Source: Boswellia sacra (Eukaryota > Streptophyta > Magnoliopsida > Sapindales > Burseraceae). Taken from it: a stretch of 64,000 bases of DNA. Position 1 is the first letter of the stretch. Each line of letters begins with the position of its first letter. The notes under the pieces are model-generated. The model did not search any database, was not told the DNA's origin, and saw only the letters and a list, made by a program, of their open reading frames with translations. Where the stretch lies: NCBI GenBank assembly GCA_013180625.2, contig SNVD02003230.1, forward strand, positions 62,001 through 126,000, written 5' to 3'. A program made the position numbers and the translations under genes. Of this stretch, positions 22,432 through 33,633 are shown one piece after another.

Positions 22432-24171
22432 ATGTCGGCGTGGACGGTCACAGCTCGTCAAGCCAGCAACTTGGCTCGCCTCTCCTATGCGAAATCCCCT
22501 TCGGCTTCGGCTTCGGCTTCACAAGCTGCTTCTCTTATCCATCGACGCGGTCTAGCTGGCGGCGGTGGTATCTATTCTTTATCTATTTTCCCTTTAAGGA
22601 GTAATCAAGTGATTTCTATTTTGATTGGTTAATCAAAACTACGAAATGTATCCATCCAATCTAATATAAAAATTTTCTATATGTGAGTTCTCGATTGCTT
22701 TATGGCCCTTTTTATTAAGCATTTCTCAGTTAGCACTAAAAAAATCTTCTCTTTTCTTGACTTTCGAAGGCAAAAGGTTTTTTTATTATTAATTTTTTCT
22801 TTAGAAGTGTATATTTTTTTTTATTAATTTTTTTTTAGAAGTATACTTCAAGAAGTAATGATCAGGTAGTCGGCAAAACTAATCTATTAGATAGAGTGAA
22901 AATGTTAATTGACATATTTTTTATTGTGTGTTGTTAGTCCATATATTGCTATGTAAAATTTGAGGTTGGAAAATAAATGCTCTCGTTGGCTTTTGAAGAG
23001 ATAGGGTGGAAAATTTGTTTATTTATTTTTGAGAAATATAATTTATGGTAATAATATTGTATGGAATTATTGATGATGGAAATTGAATTTTTCACTAATT
23101 GTTGTTCTTTATTATTAATATTTTGTTAATACTTTTGATGGCTTAATTTGATTGAATTGCAGACCATCATGGACCCCCGAAGGTGAACTTCTGGCAGGAC
23201 CCTTTGCACCCAGCTAAATGGAAAGAAGAACACGTGAGTCTGCTTTATATTTTTGAAGGGTAGTTTTTTATAGCCAGTCAGTAATGGGAGTGCCTTTGTG
23301 CATTGACAATGTTATATCATCCTTTTATGATGCTGAAGATAGTGTCATTGACTTTTATGGTGCTAAGCATAGTTTTGTGTTTTTACTGAGGTGATATGGT
23401 GTTAATCAATCATGAAATCATCGTGATAGTTGAATTTTAGAAGAAGTTGCGGATGATTGGTGATTAAATAGTTGTTTCTAATACACAACGAAATCATCAA
23501 TTTGTATTTATATGGTCCGAGCTGGCCGGAGTTTATCATTTCTTTGGTAGAAAACTGTGAAAACTGGTTTTTCCTCTAGAGATAAAAGAATAATTCATGA
23601 CTAAGCCAGTTTTAGTTTTATGGTCAAGTTAGTTATAATAGTTTTATCTCATTGTAGAAGTAGCCAGTTTCATGCAGCATGATATAAATATTGGGCGTGA
23701 TTAAGAAATGTTTGATAATATATAGATATGGTGTGATTTGATGCGATTTTTGTCTTTTGCAGTTTGTGATTGTCTCTTTAACGGGCTGGGGTTTACTCTT
23801 TTATGGAGGTTACAAGTTCTTCACCAGAGGGAAGACGGACAAGAAAGAAGAGGTAGTTTTTAATATTTTTCATTTATGATTTTTTGCTATATGTGCTTGT
23901 TAAGGACAGTCCTCAATTACATTATCCACTTTTGTCAAATTTTGTGAGCAAAGTCCTAGTAATATGCACAGTCCAACGGCTATCATGTGATCTGATCATG
24001 AAAATAGCCCGAAATACTTAAATGTTAGCATTTTAGTTTTATGGTCAACAATTAATATTCTAGAATCTAGCAAGAATTAGTTGAAGTTTAGAACTTTATG
24101 ATGCCCTTTTTTTTTACACCTATGACTTTTTTTTTAATTAATAACAGAAGGTTGGAGAGGCATCACAGTAG
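22432..24171 (+). CDS. Small mitochondrial membrane protein, complex I accessory-like
   Basis: Four exons, 22432-22567, 23163-23233, 23763-23852 and 24148-24171, give 106 aa with GT-AG introns and matching phases. The N-terminus is Ala/Ser/Arg-rich and lacks acidic residues, like a mitochondrial presequence. A conserved-looking block follows (DHHGPPKVNFWQDPLHP, KWKEEHF), then one hydrophobic segment (VIVSLTGWGLLFYGGY) and a lysine-rich tail. From memory this resembles a plant-specific small accessory subunit of NADH dehydrogenase. That assignment is uncertain. Exons 3 and 4 and the 3' flank are duplicated as a broken copy near 31.7 kb. The frame here is intact, so this is the working copy. 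Confidence 0.75.
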
Positions 24172-25370
24172 GCTTCTGGTGGTGTCAGAATGCGGCTGGA
24201 GTTAAAACTGCAGAATGTGGTTATCCTGAGCTATGAGACTAGTTAGTTTTGTTTTTGAAGCAGTTTTAGTTGTACATGAGCTTAAAGTGCTGGGTGATGA
24301 ATTTGGCACCTCTATTTTCTTTCTTGTGGACTTTCTGGTCATTCAATTTACCATGTACACTTTCTGACATTGTTCAAATAATCAGTGGAACCGTGAGTTT
24401 TCATGTTTACCTTTTCTATTCTTGGTGTTTACATTGTTTACCTTTTCAATCCTTGAAAATAGATGGGATTTGCATATGAAAACATTGCCGTTGACAAGCC
24501 TACCGGAAGTGCTTGCACTGTTATATACTTCAATGTCCAGCGTTTGCAGAGGTGCTAAAGTGAGCTCTCACCTGTGAATCACTTCCTACTGGTTGGTTGT
24601 GGAAGGGGATGAAGTGAGGGAATGATATTCGGAAGCATGGATAACATGAGAAACTTTTGCTGACCGGATCATAAAGAGTCCCAAGGCACATTGAAATTAA
24701 ACGATTGTATTTTGCCAGTGAATTCTATTATTCTATATGAAGACCTGGGTTACATGGCAATTTATTAACTAAGTTACCACAACGGTAAATACACAAGAAT
24801 TGTGATTTATAGGAGTATAATAGAGACAAGAGGAATAGATAATCAACTGTTAATATACAGTGGCATGCTACAAGAGGATGTTACTGTCAAAATTTAAGTA
24901 AATTTGTAATGTAACTCAACTCGCCCGCCTGTTGATGTATTGCCAGCGGCTAACCACAAAAATGTCACTGGACTCGAAGAAAAAAGCAAGATCTAATTTC
25001 TCCTCAAAATTGTCACTGGACTCGAAGAAAAAAGCAAGATCTAATTTCTCCAACAAAAAGAGGTCCACGAATGTATTCAACATGTTTGTGTCCATCTACA
25101 TAACGGGTTCATGTGGATTCATGTCTCGAGTGTAGGCATTATTGATAAAATTTTCTTTACTCAAAAGTAGTTTTTATGTAGATTTATGTCTCGAGTGTGT
25201 GGCTTCATGTCTCGAGTGTAGGCATTATTGATAAAATTTTCTTTACTCAAAAGTAGTTTTTAGTCTACGTCAACAACTGCTACAGAAGAGTCCTCTCCTG
25301 CACAACCATAGCAAAAAGGTCAGGTCTAAAGAATAATTTTGGTGTAGCATAAACCGGTGCAATTATGCAA
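23260..25370. repeat. Segmental duplication, copy A
   Basis: From intron 2 of the small membrane-protein gene to about 1.2 kb past its stop, this segment matches 31200-33310 in the same orientation with scattered substitutions and indels. Landmarks present in both include the exon-3 sequence, atgaagacctgg and caacaactgct. Copy A contains the intact exons. Confidence 0.85.
24963..25262. repeat. Two local tandem duplications in copy A
   Basis: A 41-bp unit starting tgtcactggactcgaag occurs at 24963-25003 and 25011-25051, almost identical. Then an 86-bp period duplicates a segment beginning atgtctcgagtgtaggc (25121 and 25207). The corresponding part of copy B has one copy of the first unit, so the tandem gain came after the larger duplication, or copy B lost it. 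Confidence 0.85.
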
Positions 25371-25599
25371 TTTCACGGTAATTTTTCCATATGTAAACTA
25401 GCATAGCCGGAAACATGAGCCAACAATGTCCTCAAACAGCTCGAGTCTTTAAGAAACTGCTTATAATTGACCAAAAACATTCCAGCAAAAGGAAATATGT
25501 AGTTATTTCCAACGGCATTGTAAATTTGAAAGACCTCTCTTTATATTTGTACCTATTTCTATTATTTTGTTTTTGGTATTTTGTGATGTATCTATGGCT

Positions 25600-28500
25600 C
25601 GAACCCTTCTTCTTTTCCAGCAACATGATTTTTTAATTATTTTTGTTATTTATTTTCATATTCATTTAAATTTAAATTATTTTTATAACATAGAATTACA
25701 TTTTTTTTCCTTAATTAAAATAATTATTTTTTTAAGTTTTTAAGAAATGCAAACCCAAAATTTATTATTATTATTATTTTTTTTAACGATACATTAATTT
25801 CTCCTACACATATAATTCTTTTTTTTTTAACTCACAGAATAACATAAACCCGTTTTCCTAATTTCATTAGAGCTCATCTCATTAGTTGTAAACCCTAAAA
25901 TGTCTCATACTAAAACAGATAATGTGGTCTCAATTTTCAAAGGATTCACATCATCGAAAATTTAACTCCTTTCTGATGTAGATAGCCTAGACCATCAACA
26001 CGTGGCATGCTACTATGGATGAAGATTTTCTTTAGAACGAAATTTTAATTCAAACCACAGTTACACCGAAGAAAAGCACACACTACTTCGAGCTATTCCA
26101 TTCTTCAATCCACCTGAGACCGTATAAAAAAATTATGGAGACAAAGTCAAATAAACCCAAATATTAAAATTCTTGTTATAAACCTCAAATCAAGTTGTAA
26201 AACAAATAGCTTGCGAAGCAAGTAAAGCAGTAATCAACCTCACAATTGCATATTAATTTCAATAATGTGAATTATTTACTTGACCTATGGACGTTTGTTC
26301 TCATGGCCTAAGGTAAAATTATCGAAATGGATCCTTATTAAGGATGTTTAACAAGTCATATAATTAAAATAGTGATGCGAAATTATTGTTAATATAAAAG
26401 CAAAATTATATTTTATAATTTTTGTGCTACTTTAGTGACAGTTTCGTATTATATTTATAACTTTGTATTATATTTATACTATATGTTTTGTATTATATTT
26501 ATTCTTATTTAGTTATGGCTTCTCCCAGTGCAATAACATGATTTTTTAAATTATTTTGATTATTTATTTTCATATTCGATTAAGTTTAGATTTATATTTA
26601 AATTATTTTTATAATATAAAATTACATTTTTTATCAATTAAAATGTAATTTAATTAAATTACATTTTAATTTTTAATTAAATTTCCCCTATACATATAAT
26701 TTTTTCTTTTTCACTCAAAAATTTAAGTCCATTTCCCCAATTTCATTAAAGCCCATCTTGTTAGTTGTAAACCCTTACCTAAAGTGAAACAGATAATGTT
26801 TTAAGAGAGTGAGTGTATCCAAACTCAACCTACTTCATTGAACTCCTCAGGAATTTGATATTTTCTAATGTAAAACTCCTTGAAAATTTGACCCTTTCTC
26901 ATGTAGATCGCCTAGAGCATAACACCAGTCATCCTATTATGGAATTTCAAGATTGCTTTGGAACAAAATTTTAATTCAGACTACAATTACATATAAGAAT
27001 AGCACACAGTTTCAGTCCATTCCATTCTTCAATCCACTTGAGACATTAAAAAAATTACTAAGTCAAATTCAAATTGACACAAAAAAAGGAAACTCGAAAT
27101 ACTAAAATTCCCGTTACAAACCTCAAATCAAGTTGTAAAAGAAATATCCAGCGAAGCAAGCAAAGCAGTAATCAACCTTGCAATTGCAGATTAATTTCAA
27201 CAATGTGAATTCCTTACTCCACCTATGGACGCTTATACTCGTGGCCTAAGGCAAAAATATCAAAGTGGGTCTTTATTAAGGATGTTTAACGGGTTATATA
27301 ATTAAAATAGTGATGTTAAATTATTGTTAATATAAATGTAAAATTATATTTTATAATTTTCGTGCTACTTTAGCGATTGTTTCGTATTATATTCATAACA
27401 TTTGTATTGTTTTGTTTTATATTTATACTATATGTTTTGTATTATATTTGTTCTTTATTAGTTATGGCTCAACCCTTTCCCCTTTGCAATAACATGATTT
27501 TTTAAATTATTTTTACTATTTATTTTCATATTCAATTAAGTTTAGATTTATATTTAAATTATTTTTATAACATAAAACTACATTTTTTCTCTTAATTAAA
27601 TTAATTATTTTTAATTTTTAATTAAATTAATTTTTTTAAATTTTAGGAAATTGAAGCTCGAATGTTTATTATTATTACTATTTTATTTTTTTAACGCGAT
27701 ACATAATTTCCCCTATACATATAATTTTTTCTTTTTCACTTGGAAAATATAAGTCCATTACCCTAATTTCATTAAAGATCTTGTGAGTTGTAAACCTTAA
27801 CCTAAAGTGAAACAGATAATATTTTAAGAGAGAGAGCGTATCCAAACTCAACCTACTTCATTGAACTCCTCGGAAATTTGATACTTTCTCATATAAAACT
27901 CCTCAAAAATTTGACCCTTTCTGATGTAGATTGCCTAGAGCATAACACCAGTCATCCTACTATGGAATTTCAAGATTTCTTTGAAACAAAATTTTAATTC
28001 AGACTACACAGAAGAAGAGCACATTGTTTCAAGCCATTCCATTCTATAATCGACCGGAGACATTAAAAAAAAATTACTGAGTCAAATTCAAATTGACACC
28101 AAAAAAATGGAAACCCGAAACACTAAAATTCCTGTTACAAACCTCAAATCAAGTTGTAAAGCAAAATATTCTGCAAGGCAAGCAAAGTAGTAATCAACCT
28201 TACAATCATAGATTAATTTCAACAATGTGAGTTCGTCAAGTAATCACATATTAATTTGAACAGTGTAAGTTCCCCGCTCGACCTACGTATGCTTATACTC
28301 ATGGTCGGCTCAAGAATATATGGGCCTAAGGCAAAAATTCTGAAATGTGTTGCTAATTAAAATAATAATGTGAAGTTATTCTTAGTATAAATATAAAATC
28401 ATATTTTATGATTATCTGCTATTTTAGTAATTGTTTCATATTATATTTATGTTATATATCATTTCATATTATATTTATATTTTATGTTTTACATTATATT

Positions 28501-28640
28501 TGTTCTGCATTAGTTATGACTCGGCCCCTTCTCTCTTTTCCAGTAACATGATTTTTTGAATTATTTTTGTTATTTATTTTCATATTCAATTAAATTTAGA
28601 TTTATATTTTAATTATTTTTATAACATAGAATTACATCTT
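25600..28640. repeat. Tandem array of 0.9-1.06 kb AT-rich units
   Basis: Three successive units plus a partial one share the same order of landmarks: aacatgattttttaa at about 25622, 26537, 27490 and 28547; an agcacac block followed by ccattccattct; and cctcaaatcaagttgtaaa at about 26182, 27119 and 28139. Spacings are about 915, 953 and 1057 bp. No unit codes for protein. The last unit carries gggcctaaggcaaaa, a phrase also partly present in the earlier ones. This could be a satellite in formation or tandem copies of a non-autonomous element. Confidence 0.8.
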
Positions 28641-28687
28641 TAAAAGATCAGTCAAAATAATAATTTTGGTCTAAATAGAAAGAAGTA

Positions 28688-29062
28688 TGACCGAGAACCT
28701 GTAACAAGAACAAACAAAAATCAAACACACAATCAGTAATCACTCACACTCACATTCACATATGATCAATCAACAATCTGTTTTAATAATTCTTTAATAT
28801 ATCAAAATAATCAATGTCTCACAAAATAATAATGAAACTCTATATTTATACTAATATAACCTTATTAGAATTTGAGTCAAATTAGGAAAGTTAAAATCCC
28901 TAAACTAATTATTTGGATTTCAATAAAATTAGAAAAAGTCAAGATCATTAATTGAGTTAAAATCCCTAAATCATAAAATGTCTAATTCAATTAAACTTTA
29001 AATAACTAAATTATTGAAAAGACTTAATTATCCCTAATGTGAAAATAAACCATGCTGCATCA
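28688..29062 (-). repeat. 3' LTR of the small element
   Basis: 375 bp with TG/CA ends (read on the minus strand it starts tgatgcagcatgg). It matches 30813-31180 with many substitutions and small indels. Confidence 0.85.
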
Positions 29063-29883
29063 ATTCTCCTCCGCTTAGAAAACTCGACTCCTGGCGAGTT
29101 ATTCAAGGCAGATGTTGCTAAAACACGATAAAGCACCAAGTCTTGTCTTGCATAAACATAGAAATGTTGTCGATCCAAGTTTGCACTTCATGATAATCTA
29201 AGAACATAGATACTAGCGGCTGAAAACTAGGCAACATTGCTTTGATGGATGTCAATGTTGGTGAAGAAACAATCCACATCATAGGAGATTTCAAAAAAGA
29301 GATAAGTATGCCTTGGTTTGAGCTTTGGTCCAACACATTAGAGACTCTCAAGAAATCAACTTCAATTTTGGACTTGGAGATAACTTCTTGAAGTAGTTTT
29401 GGAGACTCAAAAATTTTTTGTTCATGAGATAATTCAACTTCAATCTTCGATTTGGAGACTTCAACTTCAATCTTTGGTGTGGAGTCTTGTTTTTTAGACG
29501 GATGGTGATTTCAATTGGCTTCTCATCAACTACTGACATAACTTTAATAGGATGATCTTCAACCTTGAAATCTTCAACATGTATAGGCTCAATTTCACCT
29601 ATAAACTCTACCTCACTAGAAAACTCTTAAATCTTAACTTCAATATGAATCTCAACCTCATGATGAATCTTACTTGGAACTTCATCATCCATACCTACTT
29701 TCTCAATATCTTTCTCAATTTCTTCTCTTGCACATAGAACTTTATAATTTATAATTTCACACTTGGTAGGTGGGACTTTCTCACAAGGATATGGGGTAAA
29801 GATAGAAAGACCATTTTGGGGAGGTGTTTGAGTAACAATAGATAATTTCTAACAAAATTCATGATATTGAACAATTAATCTAT

Positions 29884-30328
29884 CTAATTGATCCAAATTA
29901 ATTTTCTTATCACAATACTCATAATTTGAGATCGATAATTTACCACTTTTTGATGCTTATGCATATATCTAGGCCTAAGATGTGAAGGTATAAAAGTATC
30001 AATTACTAAACGTTTCATCTCGTCCCATGTTGGAAGTTCTCCCGTTCTTCTTGGATATTTGCACTTAACCATCCACCATTCAAAAGCGAAATCTCTCAGT
30101 TGGGTCGTACCATAATCAACCATCATATCTTCTAGAAGATCTATATTAAAAATATCGCTCTATGCTATAAAACCAACGAAGAATCTCTTTAACATAATGA
30201 CAACAGAAGTTGGGAAGAATAATTTTCACATAAGAACGATAACGAATCCCATAAAAATCTAAGCGTTTATTGAAAGTAATCTCATGTTTCTTACGTTCAT
30301 AGTTACTTTGATAACCCCAACAAGCCAT
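29884..30328 (-). pseudogene. Gag relic of the small element
   Basis: Reading frames at 30146-30328 and 29884-30126 carry Gag-like features: an aromatic FAFEWWM segment followed by a TWDEMKRLVIDTFIP block, as in the retrotransposon Gag domain where a Trp pair precedes a W..MK..L...F pattern. A stop and a frame change separate the two parts. The remaining interior to 29118 holds repetitive low-complexity frames rich in Lys and Leu with no recognisable domain. Confidence 0.65.
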
Positions 30329-30796
30329 TGGGATTAAACTACAAAACTCAAAGGTATATAAGGCTACACAGCAAATTCTGAGGCATTAGAGGACTCCACG
30401 TAATTCTTCAAAGGTTTAAGGGCTGACTGATATTATTCAAGCAAGCCTAAAATCTAATTTTTTGTGTTTTGAAGACTTTCCGGTAGGAATTAGCCGTAGG
30501 TAAAGAAGGGAAAGTTGGCGAGGAGGGGCCGATCTATCACTTGGTGATGGAGGTGAGACACCACTCGCTAGTTGGTGGCGATTAACAGTGACGGCGATGA
30601 ACGAGTTTTGGGCGTTTTGAGGGGTTTCTGGTGGGATTCTGATGACAGTGATGAAGGGAAGAATGATGGGGATGACCCGATGTATGATTTTATGTATTCG
30701 ATGATGAGTGATGCGTCGGTGGCTGGCGATGAATAGTGATGAACAGTGACTAGATGATTTTAGTAAATTTGGGATGATTTTACGGAATCGATGTTA

Positions 30797-30809
30797 GGCC
30801 CTGATACCA
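30797..30809 (-). other. tRNA primer-binding site
   Basis: On the minus strand the sequence tggtatcagggcc lies a few bases downstream of the 5' LTR end. It matches the initiator-Met primer-binding consensus except for one base. Confidence 0.75.
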
Positions 30810-30812
30810 AAT

Positions 30813-31180
30813 TGACGGGAAACCCGTAACAAGAACGAACCAAAATTAAACACACTCACACACGATCAACCAACAATCTGTTTGAATAATTCTTTAATCT
30901 ATCAAAATAATCAATTTCTCACAAAATAATAATGAAACCCTATATTTATACTAGTATAACCTTATTGAAATTTGAGTTAAATTAAGAAAGTCAAAATCTT
31001 TATTTGAATCAAAATCCTTAAACTAATAATTTGAGTTTGAATCAAATTAGGAAAAGTTAAGATCCCTGATTGAGTTAAAATCCTTAAATTATAAAATTCC
31101 TAATTCAATTAAACTTTAAATAACTAAATTATTAAAAAGACTTAATTATTCCTAATATAAAAATAAACGATGCAGTATCA
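30813..31180 (-). repeat. 5' LTR of the small element
   Basis: 368 bp. The minus-strand start is tgatactgcatcg and the end is gggtttcccgtca, directly before the primer-binding site. Confidence 0.85.
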
Positions 31181-31199
31181 AAGTCTATTTTACTTTTTT

Positions 31200-33310
31200 C
31201 TGAAGGCTAGTTAGAGCCTTTGTTTGTTGTTCATGTTATATTATCCTTTTCATGATGCTGAAGATAGTTTCGTGCTAAGCATGTTGTAGAGTTTTGTTGT
31301 TTAGGTGAGCTAGGCAGAAATTTTTACTAACATGATGTAGTGTTAATCAATCAAGAAATCATCCTCATGGTTGAATTTTGAAAGAAGTCGTGGATGATTG
31401 GTGATTGAATAGTTGTCTCTGATACAGAACATAATCATCAATTTGTAATTATGTGGTCCAAGCCGGCCAGAGTTTATCATTTCTTTGCAAGAAAACTAAG
31501 AAAACTTTCTCCATCACTAAGCCAGTTTTGGTTTTATGGTCAAGTTAGTTATAATAGTTAGTCTCATTGCAGAAGCAGCCAGTTCCATGTAGGATGATAT
31601 AAATATTGGGCGTGATTAAGAAATGGTTGATAGTATATAGATATGGGGTGATTTGACGTAATTTTTCTCTATTGCAGTTTGTGATTGTCTCTTTTTAACT
31701 GGCTGGGTTTACTCTTTTATGGAGGTTACAAGTTCTTCACTAGAGGGAAGAAGGACAAGAAAGAAGAGGTAGTTTTTAATATTTTTCAATTATGAGTTTT
31801 TGCTATACATGCTTGTTAAGGACAGTCCTTAATTTCGTTATCCAGTATTGTCAAATTTTGTGAGCAAAGTGCTAGTAATATGCAGTCTAAAGGCTATCAT
31901 GTGATCTGGTCATGAAAATAACCCTGACATATTCGAATGTCAGGAGTTTAGTTTTATTTTCAGTAATTAATATTCTAGAATCTAGCAAGAATTAGTTGAA
32001 GTTAAGGACTTTACGACCCCCAAATTTTACAGATCTGACCTTTTTTTTTCTATTTTTTCATTAATAACAGTAAGGTTAGAGAGGCATCACAGTAGGCTTC
32101 TGGCGGTATCTGGACTTGAAACTGCAGAATGGGGATGCTTTATGCCATGAGACTCTAGTTAGTTTTGGTTTTGGGGCAGCTTTAGTTGTACATGAGCTTA
32201 AAGTGATGGGTGATGAATTTGGCGCCTCCCTCTTCTTTCTTGTGGTCTTTCTGATCATTCAATTTATCATGTACGCTTTCTGACAAGTTCAAAGAATCAA
32301 TGAAACCGTGAGTTTCCATTTTGACCTTTTCTATCGTTAGTATCTACGTTGTTTACTTTTTCAATCCCTGAAAATAGAACGGATTTGCATATGAAAATAT
32401 TGACGTTGGCAAGCCCAACGGAAGTGTCTTCCACTGTCATATACTTCAATGTCCAGTCGTTTGCTGAGGTACTTAAGTGAGCACTCAGCCTAGCGATCAC
32501 TTCTTACTGGTTGGTTGCGGAAGGGGATGGAGTGAGGGAATGATATTCGGAAGCATGAATAACGTGAGAAACTACTGCTGACCGGATCAGAAAGGGACCA
32601 AGGCAATTGAAATTAAACAATGATATTTTGCCAGTGAATTCTATTATTCTATATGAAGACCTGGATTACATACCAATTTGTCAACTAAGTTACAACAAGT
32701 ACAGTAAATACACAAGAATTGTGATTTATAGTACTACAAAAAAACAAAAAAGAACAGGTAATCAACTGTTAATATACAGTGGCATGCTACAAAAGAACAT
32801 CACCATCAAAATTTAAGTACATTTGTAATGTCACTCCACTCGCACGCCCTATTGATGTATCGACGGCTTAAACACTATAGCCTAAGCACTGATATTCCTT
32901 GCGTATTCATCTACATGAAAATGGTAAAAATGTCACTGGACTAGAACAAAGGAGCAAGATCTAAATTCTCAAACAAAAAGAAGTCCATCAAAATCTTCAA
33001 CATGTCTGCATCTATCTACATCACAAGTTTTCATCTCGAGTGAGTAGGCATTATTAACAAACTTTTCCTTACTTTTTAGGTATTGGACTCAAAAGTAACT
33101 GATCATTGAAGTTCAACGATTATTACTAAATACCAGGGATTTATCATTCATGGTTCTAAGCTTTTAGTCTGCATCTTTTATTTCTGCTTCTACATCAACA
33201 ACTGCTGCAGAAGAGTCCTTTCCTGCACAACCATGGAAAATAGATCAGGTCTGATGAATCATTTTAGAGTAGCATGATGTGGTGAAGAGTGACAATTCAG
33301 TTTAGAAATT
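31200..33310. repeat. Segmental duplication, copy B
   Basis: Diverged direct copy of 23260-25370. Its left edge lies within about 20 bp of the small LTR element's right target-site flank. The array and that LTR element now fill the space between the copies. Confidence 0.85.
31678..32095 (+). pseudogene. Duplicated exons 3-4 of the small membrane-protein gene
   Basis: Segment 31678-31768 copies exon 3 (31678 follows ttgcag) and 32071-32095 copies exon 4. Exons 1 and 2 are absent. Two extra T bases in exon 3 create a TAA after six codons, a lost G shifts frame further, and exon 4 has an extra T at its acceptor. No functional protein can be made. Confidence 0.85.
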
Positions 33311-33633
33311 ATTAGGGACTCCTGGCAGGAAATGAATAACTACTGGGGGTTTATCTTCTTTCCCAGGTTCATTCATCTTACGAGAAAAAAATGTGTCCCA
33401 AAAGGGGGCAGCACTGTAGTATGCTGCAAAGAGCAATATTTTTTAAACTAAAAGGTAACTGCATAGTTATCGGATGAGTTCCAATAAATGGAGTCTTAAT
33501 TGAATGGTTGAAGTGAATGTTTCAGACGTTAGAGAAATTCTCATGCTGATTCATTACATGGTAATAACACAGCAAGCACAAAAGATCAGCAGACGTAAAT
33601 CAACCAAAAGTGTCTATCTTAGAAGGGTATTAT

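Larger units (their letters stand above)
28688..31180 (-). mobile_element. Small non-autonomous LTR retrotransposon
   Basis: Two LTRs (28688-29062 and 30813-31180) enclose about 1.75 kb. Flanks aagta and aagtc form a near-perfect 5-bp target duplication. On the minus strand the 5' LTR is the right one. It is followed by a primer-binding site (forward 30797-30809, reading tggtatcagggcc on the minus strand), which matches the initiator-Met type. A purine tract, gcggaggagaat, precedes the 3' LTR. Only Gag traces are found inside, with no reverse transcriptase or integrase, so the element needed enzymes from a partner. LTR divergence is substantial, so the insertion is old. Confidence 0.85.

Noticed and set aside
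29348..29737. Lys/Leu-rich minus-strand frame and plus-strand Asn/Leu-rich frame inside the small LTR element
   Set aside because: Low-complexity repeats of aacttcaatctt-like words, with opposite-strand shadows and no domain.
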